Position numbers and translations under genes: made by a program
Notes under the pieces: model-generated
The model's database searches: none
Seen by the model: only the letters and a program-made list of their open reading frames with translations
What the model was told of the DNA's origin: nothing
DNA from: Victivallis lenta
Lineage (GTDB): Bacteria > Verrucomicrobiota > Lentisphaeria > Victivallales > Victivallaceae
Assembly: GCF_009695545.1 (NCBI RefSeq)
Contig: NZ_VUNS01000017.1
Coordinates: 1 to 64,000, forward strand
DNA: 64,000 bases
Reading direction: 5' to 3'
In this document: positions 8,209 through 15,535 of the stretch, one piece after another
Position numbering within the stretch: position 1 is the stretch's first letter
Layout: each line of letters opens with the position of its first letter

Positions 8209-8274
8209 CCGGGGGGAATCTCCTTCTTTTTCAATATGGTCCGAATGATTCTGACGATACAGTAGAAATGTTTC

Positions 8275-8347
8275 TGAAATATTTCAAGATTTGTTTCAGC
8301 GATTTTTCCGGAAATATTTGCCGTTTTGTCCGGATTTGAGGTATAAT
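8275..8347 (+). promoter_or_regulatory. Promoter and palindromes between LacI gene and aldolase gene
   Basis: TTGCCG at 8318-8323, 18-nt spacer, TATAAT at 8342-8347, reading toward the aldolase gene at 8391. Two perfect palindromes lie just upstream: TGAAATATTTCA (8275-8286) and TTTCCGGAAA (8305-8314). Either could be bound by the divergent LacI protein; this is inference from position and symmetry. Confidence 0.6.
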
Positions 8348-8390
8348 TTCCGAAGAGACGCAATTACGGTAAAAGAAAGGATCGGTTGAA

Positions 8391-9245
8391 ATGGAAGGAA
8401 AAATCCGGGGAATCGTGGTTCCGCTGCTGACGCCGCTCTCATCGCCGGAGACGATCGATGAAGAGGCGGCGCGCCGCCTCATCGACCATGTGATCGCCGG
8501 CGGCGTTCATGCAATCTTCATCCTGGGGTCGACGGGAGAGGGACCGGCGCTTTCGGGCCGGGAACAGCGAAGGTTCATCCGCTGCTGCGCGGAGGCGGTC
8601 GGCGGTCGTGTCCCGCTGCTGGCCGGCATTTCGGGGTGTTCCGCCGCCGAGTCGGCCCGGCTCGGCCGGTTTGCGGCCGACGCCGGAGCGGATGCCGTCG
8701 TCTCCGCCGTTCCGTGTTATCTTCCGCCGGATGCGGAGGAGCAGGTCGCTTTTTACCGGTATCTGGCGAAGGAGGTGCCGCTGCCGCTTTTCGCTTACAA
8801 TATGCCGTCCCTGACCCGGGTTTCGATGACGCTTTCAACGGTGGAGCGGATTCTTGAAATCCCGGGCGTCGCCGGCTGCAAGGACAGCTCCGGCGATCTG
8901 GAAGCGTTTCGCGAACTGGTGAACCGCTTCGGGGGACGCCCCGGAATTTCGCTGCTTTCGGGGCCGGATGAGCTGACTGCCGAGACTGTTGCGATGGGCG
9001 GAGACGGCGGCGTCAACGGCGGCGCGAATCTGCGGCCCCGGCTCTTTTCCGGGCTTTACGAAGCGGCGGCGCGGGGGGATGCCGCCGCGGTCGGGCCGCT
9101 TCAGGCCCGGGTGGTCGAGCTCGGGAAAATATACGGTGATCCGGTTACCGCGCCCGGCGTGATCCGGGCGTTGAAGCGGGAGGCGGCCCGAATGGGCCTC
9201 CTCCGGAATATTCTCGCCGTTCCGGCTTTGCCGGAAGCGCTTTGA
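8391..9245 (+). CDS. DHDPS / N-acetylneuraminate lyase family aldolase
   Basis: This is a 284-residue TIM-barrel class I aldolase. It carries GSTGEGPAL (the GxxGE keto-acid binding loop), the catalytic Tyr in FAYNMP (Y136) and the Schiff-base Lys in GCKDSSGD (K164). The family includes dihydrodipicolinate synthase, sialate lyase and several sugar-acid aldolases. Sequence alone does not separate them. Because it sits 20 nt before a BNR sialidase-like gene and opposite a LacI regulator, a catabolic lyase is more likely than the lysine-pathway enzyme. AAAGAAAGG precedes the start. Confidence 0.8.
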   Translation: MEGKIRGIVVPLLTPLSSPETIDEEAARRLIDHVIAGGVHAIFILGSTGEGPALSGREQRRFIRCCAEAVGGRVPLLAGISGCSAAESARLGRFAADAGADAVVSAVPCYLPPDAEEQVAFYRYLAKEVPLPLFAYNMPSLTRVSMTLSTVERILEIPGVAGCKDSSGDLEAFRELVNRFGGRPGISLLSGPDELTAETVAMGGDGGVNGGANLRPRLFSGLYEAAARGDAAAVGPLQARVVELGKIYGDPVTAPGVIRALKREAARMGLLRNILAVPALPEAL

Positions 9246-9265
9246 CAGGAGGAAAGGAAACGATT

Positions 9266-10453
9266 ATGTCGCTCATTGCCGATGAAAAACTGCTGTTCGA
9301 GTCGCCGTCGCCGCAGGACATCTACTGCTACACGCCCGCGCTGTGCCGCGGCTTCGGCGGCCGGATCGTCGCCGGATTCGACCTCGGCGGACCCGGAACG
9401 GAGAAGCTCGCGGGGCCGCGTTCGGACTCGGGGGATTATCCGTGCGGAAACCAGCTGCGGATTCTGCTCTCCGACGACGGCGGCGCAAGCTGGCGCGAAA
9501 GCGCGTCCCGCCTGCCGATGCTGCACGCGATGCTTTTCCGCGCCGGAAGGTTCCTCTATGCGATCGGCCAGAGCGGACGGCTGGTCATCAGCCGCAGTGC
9601 GGACAACGGTGAAAGCTGGTCGGCGCCGGCCGTGCTCGAGTCGGAACACCGGTGGCACCAGAGCGCCGGGCGAATCGATTTCCGGCACGGGAAGCTCTAT
9701 CTGGTCTACGAACAGCGGATTCCGGAGGCGCCGTGGCCCGGCGTTTCCCCGGTCCTGATGGCGGCGCGCGAGGAGGCGGACCTGTGCGATCCGGCAAGCT
9801 GGACGTTTTCGGAGCCGTTCCGGGCGGAAGCGCTGTTCGACCGGCTGGCCGCCGCCGGCTGGCGCCATCGCGGCGGAGGCGTCCCCGGCGTGCTGGAGAC
9901 CAGCGTGATTCGGATTCATGATCCGGACCATGCATTCTTTGATCCCGAAGACCGGACGGTTCTTCTGCTGATGCGCGCCGAGACCGGCAGCGGCAACGTC
10001 GGCGCGGTACTGAAGGGGGTCGAACGGCCGGACGGAACCCTGGCCGTCGAACCGCTGGAGTCTCCGGCCGGTTCCCCGCTCTTCCTGATTCCGCTCCCCG
10101 GCGGCCAGTTGAAGTTTCACATCGATTACGACCCGGTTTCACGGCTCTACTGGATGGTGTCCAGTCCGAAGGTCGACGGCTGCCGGAAACCGGGCCTGCC
10201 CTGGTACGAGGCGTGCGGCGACCGGCGGCGGCTTGAGCTGTTCTGGTCATCCAACGGGCTTGAGTTTGCGAGTGCCGGAATGGTGGCGGAGGGGCGCGGG
10301 AAACTGGATTCGCGTCATTATGCGAGTCTGCTGTTCGACGGCGACGACCTCCTGGTGCTGGCCCGGTCGGGCGACTGCCGGGCGAAGACGCTGCATGACG
10401 GCAACCTCATTACGCTGCACCGTGTCCGGAATTTCCGCGAACGCGCGAAATAG
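9266..10453 (+). CDS. BNR-repeat sialidase-like protein
   Basis: The start at 9266 follows a strong AGGAGGAAAGG. The 395-residue product lacks a signal peptide. It has Asp-box (BNR) repeats SDDGGASW (about residue 70) and SADNGESW (about 118) and a beta-propeller-like strand pattern. The GH33 catalytic Arg triad cannot be confirmed by eye. The absence of an export signal suggests a cytoplasmic enzyme acting on imported oligosaccharide, or a non-sialidase member of the BNR superfamily. It is in an operon with the preceding aldolase; its stop is immediately followed by the convergent membrane operon at 10458. Confidence 0.7.
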   Translation: MSLIADEKLLFESPSPQDIYCYTPALCRGFGGRIVAGFDLGGPGTEKLAGPRSDSGDYPCGNQLRILLSDDGGASWRESASRLPMLHAMLFRAGRFLYAIGQSGRLVISRSADNGESWSAPAVLESEHRWHQSAGRIDFRHGKLYLVYEQRIPEAPWPGVSPVLMAAREEADLCDPASWTFSEPFRAEALFDRLAAAGWRHRGGGVPGVLETSVIRIHDPDHAFFDPEDRTVLLLMRAETGSGNVGAVLKGVERPDGTLAVEPLESPAGSPLFLIPLPGGQLKFHIDYDPVSRLYWMVSSPKVDGCRKPGLPWYEACGDRRRLELFWSSNGLEFASAGMVAEGRGKLDSRHYASLLFDGDDLLVLARSGDCRAKTLHDGNLITLHRVRNFRERAK

Positions 10454-10457
10454 CATT

Positions 10458-11078
10458 TCAGGAGAAGCGGAAACAGAGCCCGCCGAGGATGGCGGCGGCG
10501 AGATAGAGCGCCAGGGTTCCGCCGGCGGATTCGGTTTTCCAGGTGAAGGCGCTGCCGGCGCTTTTTTTCTCGGAGGCGCCGATGAAGTTCCACGAACAGA
10601 GCTCGTCGAGCAGCAGGTGGGACAGATAGCCGCCCGTTACCGCAAGCGCGAAAGCGAACCGAACCTGGAGGAGGGAATCCGGGAATGCGAGGAAGGTCGC
10701 TTCCCCGGCCATGAGGGCCGCCGGAATCGAGTGGAACGCGCCGCGGTGGCGCGAGCAGCGGCTCAGGATGAAGTCCGCGCCGTACCGGATGGCGGCGTAG
10801 GCGGCGATCATCCAGCAGAACAGCGCCTCGTTGGTGAAGTCGCGCGACAGGACGTTTCCGGCCAGCAGGACGGGAATCCCGACACCGAGCACTCCGAGCA
10901 GGATCTGGCGCGGCCGGGCGTTGCGGCTGTCGATGTCCGGCAGCGCGGCGCCGATCACGCCGAGGACGCCGAGCGTCGCGGACTGGACCGGACTGCACCA
11001 GCCGGTCAGGAAGGCCGCCATTCCTGCCGCCGCTCCCCAGAGTCCGCCGCAGACGGCGTGTGTACGGAAATTTGCCAT
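10458..11078 (-). CDS. YdjM-like membrane-bound metal-dependent hydrolase
   Basis: This 206-residue protein has about five membrane segments and the YdjM/DUF457 motifs: ALPDIDSRNA (metal-binding Asp pair), HRGAFHSIPA (His cluster) and GYLSHLLLDEL. Members are inner-membrane proteins, LexA-regulated in E. coli, with poorly known hydrolase activity, possibly toward lipids. The start ATG at 11078 overlaps the stop of the preceding M50-like gene (ATGA), so translation is coupled and the two may work together. Confidence 0.75.
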   Translation of the reverse strand: MANFRTHAVCGGLWGAAAGMAAFLTGWCSPVQSATLGVLGVIGAALPDIDSRNARPRQILLGVLGVGIPVLLAGNVLSRDFTNEALFCWMIAAYAAIRYGADFILSRCSRHRGAFHSIPAALMAGEATFLAFPDSLLQVRFAFALAVTGGYLSHLLLDELCSWNFIGASEKKSAGSAFTWKTESAGGTLALYLAAAILGGLCFRFS

Positions 11079-11899
11079 CAGCGCCGGCGCTTTCCGGAGG
11101 AGTGGCCGGCGAGACAGAGTTCCAGAATCAGCGTCAGCAGCCCGAAAAGCAGCAGCAGATAGAACAGGAGTCCGCAGAGCGCCGCGGAGCAGCGGATCGC
11201 CGCCGGCGGCAGCGTAATCCCCGGCGGCAGCAGCGCCGCGACCGATACGGCGAGCAGGACGAGCACGGTTCCGAGCACGGCGATTCCGCTGCCGGCTCCG
11301 GCCAGGTCGGCCCGGCTCAGCGTGATCTGCGAGCCGATGGCGAAGACGGCGTAGAGCCAGAGCCAGCTCCGCCAGCGCAGCAGCAGATCCGGCTCGATCC
11401 AGAACCGGCAGAGGGCGAGAAACGTGGTGCGGAACTGAAAGCGGAACGCCTCGAGCCCGCTGCCGGGAAGGGGCGGGAACGGCAGCGACTCGGCCGGCAG
11501 CAGGAGCAGCGTCAGGAAGACGATCGCCGCGACGCCGAATGCGATCGGCGCGACGCCGATGAAGAAGCAGCCGATGTTCTGCCAGAGGCTCCGGGGATTC
11601 CATTTGTGGGCGACCCAGCCGAGGTTTCCGTTCTTCTGCGGCGAGAACAGGGCGAAGTCCGTGATCCTGTGGCGGAACACGACGCAGAGCAGCGCGTGGC
11701 TGAACTCGTGCAGCATGACGCCGGGCGCGGTGCTCCAGATGCAGAACCGCGCGCCGAACACCTCGGCCGCCCTCCGGCGGAAGCGGCCGGTGATGAGCTG
11801 CAGCACGGTTCCTGCCGCCAGCGGGGGCAGGACGCCCGCCGCCAGCAGGAGCAGCGCCGAAAGTCCGGCTTTTGCGATTGCTTCGCCGATTTCAGACAT
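11078..11899 (-). CDS. M50-like membrane zinc metalloprotease
   Basis: The 273-residue product has several hydrophobic segments and a HEFSHALL motif (HExxH) at the start of a membrane helix, as in the site-2 protease-like peptidases and their relatives. A clear second metal site of the NxxPxxxLDG kind is not seen, so proteolytic activity is uncertain. It is third in a minus-strand operon, 51 nt after the DUF486 gene, and overlaps the YdjM-like gene by 1 nt. The operon layout suggests an envelope function. Confidence 0.65.
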   Translation of the reverse strand: MSEIGEAIAKAGLSALLLLAAGVLPPLAAGTVLQLITGRFRRRAAEVFGARFCIWSTAPGVMLHEFSHALLCVVFRHRITDFALFSPQKNGNLGWVAHKWNPRSLWQNIGCFFIGVAPIAFGVAAIVFLTLLLLPAESLPFPPLPGSGLEAFRFQFRTTFLALCRFWIEPDLLLRWRSWLWLYAVFAIGSQITLSRADLAGAGSGIAVLGTVLVLLAVSVAALLPPGITLPPAAIRCSAALCGLLFYLLLLFGLLTLILELCLAGHSSGKRRR

Positions 11900-11950
11900 C
11901 GGGAAAACCGGCCGGGGGAGAGGAGAGCGTGTGCGGAGCGACCGTCATCC

Positions 11951-12292
11951 TCACCCCCGGAAAATGAAGAAGACGGCGCCCGCGATGCAGATCGCCGCAT
12001 AGAGATAGTTCCACGACAGCGTCTCCTTCATGTAGAAGATCGAAAACGGCACGAAGACCGAAAGTGCGATGACTTCCTGCATGATCTTGAGCTGTCCGAG
12101 CGAAAGCGTCGTGTGACCGATCCGGTTGGCCGGCACCTGAAGCATGTATTCGAAGAAGGCCACGCCCCAGCTGGCCGCGGCGGCGATGTACCAGGCGCGG
12201 TTCGACAGGTTTTTCAGGTGGCCGTACCAGGCGAAGGTCATGAAGACGTTGGAGAGGATCAGCAAGCCGATCGTAGTCAGAACCGGGCGCAT
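11951..12292 (-). CDS. DUF486 / DMT-superfamily small membrane protein
   Basis: This is a 113-residue protein with four membrane helices: VLTTIGLLILSNVFMTFAW, a second containing WYIAAAASWGVAFFEYML, a third around VIALSVFVPFSIFYM, and LYAAICIAGAVFFIF. The order and the polar loop QVPANRIG are typical of DUF486, which resembles half of a drug/metabolite transporter. It starts 2 nt after the stop of the upstream lipoprotein gene, so the two are probably cotranscribed. The substrate is unknown. Confidence 0.85.
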   Translation of the reverse strand: MRPVLTTIGLLILSNVFMTFAWYGHLKNLSNRAWYIAAAASWGVAFFEYMLQVPANRIGHTTLSLGQLKIMQEVIALSVFVPFSIFYMKETLSWNYLYAAICIAGAVFFIFRG

Positions 12293-12294
12293 GG

Positions 12295-12792
12295 CTACTC
12301 CGCAATCTCCAGGGAGAGGACCTTCACCTCATTGATTCCGAAGCTCTCCGGGAACTGGAACGTGATCCAGCCCGCTTCCCCGGGTTGAAGGTCGACGGGG
12401 GCGGACGCCCGGCCGATCTCCTCCATCTTCGCATTCAGGGCGCAGACGCGGAGTTTCCCCGTGAAACCGGTTTTCGGAATCACGTAGAGCGCAAAGTGGT
12501 CCGGGAAAAATTTCGAACTGGTCGTTTCGATGCCGCGCAGGTCGAGTTTTTCGCTTTTCCAGACGTGCGGCGGTTCCGAGTAGACCTCTCCGGGCTTCGA
12601 ATCGGCCGGAACGGTTCCGGCGGTCCGGTGGAATTTCAGCAGCGGCCGGTCGGGCAGGAGCCGGAATTCGGGTGCGGGACGCAGCGGTTCGAAGGCCGCC
12701 CAGCGCTGTTGTCTTCGCGCATCGGCTCCGGCGCAGCCGGCGAGCAGTGCCGCGGCGGAAGCCGCCGCGATAAAAAGATGATGGATTTTCAT
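12295..12792 (-). CDS. Small lipoprotein of unknown function
   Basis: The start at 12792 gives MKIHHLFIAAASAAALLAGC, a lipoprotein signal with LAGC lipobox, and a 165-residue product. The mature part is mostly beta (WKSEKLDLRGIETT, FALYVIPKTGFTGKLRVCAL, AGWITFQFPESFGINEVKVL), like a small carbohydrate-binding or jelly-roll domain. I do not recognise the family. It is first in the minus operon with DUF486, M50-like and YdjM-like genes and has its own promoter at 12842-12870. Confidence 0.75.
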   Translation of the reverse strand: MKIHHLFIAAASAAALLAGCAGADARRQQRWAAFEPLRPAPEFRLLPDRPLLKFHRTAGTVPADSKPGEVYSEPPHVWKSEKLDLRGIETTSSKFFPDHFALYVIPKTGFTGKLRVCALNAKMEEIGRASAPVDLQPGEAGWITFQFPESFGINEVKVLSLEIAE

Positions 12793-12841
12793 TCTGTCGT
12801 TTTTCTCGCTTTCGGACTTGAAAAGATGCTTGCGGAACATT

Positions 12842-12870
12842 ATTATAATAGACATTGGGGAGGGTTCCAA
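12842..12870 (-). promoter_or_regulatory. Promoter of the lipoprotein operon
   Basis: On the minus strand TTGGAA (12870-12865), 17-nt spacer, TATAAT (12847-12842), about 50 nt before the lipoprotein AUG. An overlapping plus-strand TATAAT (12844-12849) may serve the divergent phosphatase gene, although its -35 is poor. Confidence 0.65.
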
Positions 12871-12913
12871 TGCAAGAGGGGAACCGTTTTTTTTGTACTA
12901 TATTGAGGCATTC

Positions 12914-13696
12914 ATGCGGAATCGCGCCGGAGTCATCATGGCCGGAGAGAGCAATCTCGGGCTTCATCGCAAACGCAACGAGGATAACTTCTGCTGTTAT
13001 GCTCCTCCCGGCCGGAAGTGCGCGCTCGCGGTGGTCGCGGACGGAGTCGGCGGCCATGCCAACGGGGCGGTCGCAAGCCTGATCTGCTGCCGCGATCTCG
13101 CCGAAGCGTTCCGGCGGATGGCGGAGCCGGAGGAGAACCTGCCCGACGCGGCAGCGGTGTTTTTGCGGGACAAGATTCGGAAGATTAACCGCAAGGTGTT
13201 TTCACGCAATTATTTCGAGCAGGTCGTCCGGCCGATGTCCAGCACGATCGTCGCCGCCGTTTTCATGCCGGAGGCGGTGCTGCTCGCGAGCGCCGGCGAC
13301 AGCCGCATGTATGAATTTCACCCGGCCGACGGCCTGGTGCAGCTTTCGACCGATCACTCGTTTTCGGCCGAATTCGCGCGGGAACACGGTTTTCTTCCGC
13401 CGGGGTCGGAGACGATGAAGAACCTGATCGCCCGGGCGGTCGGCCCGCGTTCCGAGCTTGAGCCGGAGCTGCATTCGCTCGAACGCCGCCGGGAGAGCCG
13501 CTACCTGCTTTGTTCGGACGGCGCCTCGGGCTGCATCCCGAAGGAGGAGCTCGCCGCGATCATGGCGGACTCCGGTTCCGCGCGGCAGGCGGTCGGCCGG
13601 GTCATGCGCAGCGCCCTTCTGGCGGGCGGGCGCGACAACATCACGGTGATCGCCGTGTTTCCCGAAGAGGAGGAGCAGTCGCATGGCATTGCTTGA
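12914..13696 (+). CDS. PP2C-type serine/threonine protein phosphatase
   Basis: The start at 12914 has TGAGG upstream (an internal Met at 12938 is the alternative). The 260-residue protein carries the PP2C metal motifs in order: GLHRKRNEDNF, VADGVGGHANG, AGDSRMYEF, LLCSDGASGCI and GGRDNITVIAV. These Asp residues bind the two metal ions. It has no membrane segment, so it acts in the cytoplasm on phospho-Ser/Thr. No matching kinase is in the window, but an FHA protein (phosphothreonine reader) lies one gene downstream. It overlaps the following ATPase gene by 14 nt. Confidence 0.9.
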   Translation: MRNRAGVIMAGESNLGLHRKRNEDNFCCYAPPGRKCALAVVADGVGGHANGAVASLICCRDLAEAFRRMAEPEENLPDAAAVFLRDKIRKINRKVFSRNYFEQVVRPMSSTIVAAVFMPEAVLLASAGDSRMYEFHPADGLVQLSTDHSFSAEFAREHGFLPPGSETMKNLIARAVGPRSELEPELHSLERRRESRYLLCSDGASGCIPKEELAAIMADSGSARQAVGRVMRSALLAGGRDNITVIAVFPEEEEQSHGIA

Positions 13697-14654
13697 AGTG
13701 GAGGACCTGAAGGTCCATTATCCGGTGCGGGGCGGCCTGTTCCGCCCGAAGCGGTTCGTCCGCGCGGTCGACGGCGTTTCGTTCCGCATGGAGCCGGGGG
13801 AGACGGTCGGGCTGGTCGGCGAGTCGGGCTGCGGGAAGAGCACGCTCGGCAAAGCGCTCGTCCGGCTGGAGAAGCCCGCGGCGGGCCGGGTTCTGCTGAA
13901 CGGGCTCGATATGAGCACGCTCCGGGGGCGCGAGCTCCGGCGGGCGAGGAAGAATTTCCAGATGATTTTCCAGGACCCGTACGGTTCCCTGAATCCGAGG
14001 CTGACGGTTTTTTCGGCGCTGGACGAGGTTCTCGCCCTGCATTTTCCGCTCACGAAAGCGGAGCGGCGCGAACGTGCGGCAAAGCTGCTCGACCGGGTCG
14101 GCCTCTCCGCCGGCGCGCTCGACCGCTATCCGCACGAGTTCTCCGGCGGACAGCGGCAGCGGATCGGCATCGCCCGGGCGCTGGCTGCGGAACCGGCGCT
14201 GATCGTCGCCGACGAACCGGTTTCGGCGCTGGATGTGAGCGTGCAGGCCGCGATCATCAATCTGCTCGAGGATATCCGGCGCGAAACCGGAACGGCGTTT
14301 CTGTTCATCGCGCACGACCTTGCGGTGGTCGAGCATATTTCGTCGCGGATTCTGGTCATGTATCTCGGGCGGGTGGTCGAGTCGGCTCCGTCGCGGGAGC
14401 TGGTCGCCCGGCCGTTTCATCCGTACACGAAGGCGCTTCTTTCGGCGGTGCCCGCGATCGACGCTTCGGGGAAGCCGCGCATCGTGCTGCCGGGGGATGT
14501 ACCGTCGCCGCTCGATCCGCCGGCGGGATGTCCTTTTCATCCGCGCTGTCCGGTCGCGCGCGAGCGCTGCCGGTCGGAAGTTCCTCCGCTCGCCTCGCCG
14601 GACGGAACGGCCCGGCTCTGCAGCTGCTTCTACGCTTCCGAAGCGGATTTATAG
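13683..14654 (+). CDS. Oligopeptide/dipeptide ABC transporter ATPase (OppF/DppF type)
   Basis: The 323-residue protein has Walker A GESGCGKST (46-54), Q-loop FQDPYGSLNPR, signature SGGQRQR, Walker B LIVADEPVSALD and switch His in FLFIAHDL. The C-terminal oligopeptide-transporter extension with PAGCPFHPRCP and later Cys residues is typical of OppD/OppF proteins. OppF normally sits beside OppD and two permeases; here none is adjacent. An OppC-type permease is encoded far away at 50923-52089. The start overlaps the phosphatase gene. Confidence 0.9.
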   Translation: MALLEVEDLKVHYPVRGGLFRPKRFVRAVDGVSFRMEPGETVGLVGESGCGKSTLGKALVRLEKPAAGRVLLNGLDMSTLRGRELRRARKNFQMIFQDPYGSLNPRLTVFSALDEVLALHFPLTKAERRERAAKLLDRVGLSAGALDRYPHEFSGGQRQRIGIARALAAEPALIVADEPVSALDVSVQAAIINLLEDIRRETGTAFLFIAHDLAVVEHISSRILVMYLGRVVESAPSRELVARPFHPYTKALLSAVPAIDASGKPRIVLPGDVPSPLDPPAGCPFHPRCPVARERCRSEVPPLASPDGTARLCSCFYASEADL

Positions 14655-14684
14655 GTTTTTTATCGGAAAATCTTTGAAAATATA

Positions 14685-14712
14685 TTGCAAAATGCTTGAC
14701 AGGTAGTATATT
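14685..14712 (+). promoter_or_regulatory. Promoter of the FHA gene
   Basis: TTGCAA at 14685-14690, 16-nt spacer, TATATT at 14707-14712. A second -35-like TTGACA (14696-14701) lacks a good -10. It lies in an AT-rich gap between the OppF-type and FHA genes. Confidence 0.5.
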
Positions 14713-14762
14713 TTCGATTAAAGAATGTCAACAAAGTGGAATGTAAGGAAACAGGCGGGAAT

Positions 14763-15296
14763 ATGGCGGATAATCCGAAATTGACGGTTCTGTATGAAAA
14801 GCTGCGGGGCAAGGTCTTCGAGCTGAACAAGGATCAGATGTCGATCGGCCGTCGCGACGGCAACGACATCGTAATCAAGGATGCGAGTCTGAGCGGCCAT
14901 CATGCGGATATTCTTCGGGTCGAGCGCGACGGCAAGACTGTCTACATCCTTCGGGACAACGACAGTACGAACGGCACCCGGATCAACAACCTGCCGATCA
15001 CCGAGCAGGAGCTCAAGAATTCCGACATCATCCTGTTCGGCGGCGTGGAGGTTCTGTTCGACAGCAATGACGGCGCCGAGACGCAGGTCGGCAGCACGAC
15101 GGTGACGATCGACATTTCGCAGCTCGACAGCAATACGTCGACGGTGCCGCGCATGAGCAGCCTCGACCCGTTCGCGGGGACGGTGGACAAGAAGAACGTG
15201 ATGTTCCAGCGGCTGATGCTCGGCGTGTACGTGCTGCTCGCGGTCGGGATTCTCGGCGTGATCGGGTTTCTGATCTACTACATCATGAATATGTAA
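14763..15296 (+). CDS. FHA-domain protein with C-terminal membrane anchor
   Basis: The start at 14763 (MADNPKLTVL) is preceded by GGAAACAGGCGGG. Residues 8-100 form a forkhead-associated domain with the core signature IGRRDGND, SLSGHHADI and DNDSTNGTRINN, the phosphothreonine-binding loops. The His in GHH is where the family has SRxH. A linker rich in Ser, Thr and Asp (about 105-145) contains possible phosphorylation sites. One membrane helix (about 150-174, MLGVYVLLAVGILGVIGFLI) anchors it with the FHA domain in the cytoplasm. Together with the PP2C gene it suggests local Ser/Thr phosphosignalling. Confidence 0.88.
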   Translation: MADNPKLTVLYEKLRGKVFELNKDQMSIGRRDGNDIVIKDASLSGHHADILRVERDGKTVYILRDNDSTNGTRINNLPITEQELKNSDIILFGGVEVLFDSNDGAETQVGSTTVTIDISQLDSNTSTVPRMSSLDPFAGTVDKKNVMFQRLMLGVYVLLAVGILGVIGFLIYYIMNM

Positions 15297-15535
15297 TTAT
15301 CGAATATGCAGGCGTACCGGGGGAGGGGCGCATGGATGCCGGTTCGTCCGGCTTCACGGTGCTGCGGCGATTTTCCGGCGGGAACAGAGGACCCGCCGGC
15401 GAGGAGCGGCGCCGGGGAAGGCGGAAGGTGTCGGTATCGGGTCCGTCGGATGCCGGAAACGGGTGTCCGGCGGATTGTTTGTATGGAATGAGGAGGGTGG
15501 CGTCGAAACGCGTCTTCCGCAACGAAAGTGAGTAT

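Noticed and set aside
8391-9245. Naming the aldolase dapA
   Set aside because: The lysine-pathway enzyme and sialate lyase share all visible motifs and the neighbours are catabolic, so no symbol is given.
15332-15535. 68-residue N-terminal extension of FtsH from 15332
   Set aside because: Low-complexity, no ribosome site and no family similarity; the Met at 15536 gives a normal FtsH N-terminus.
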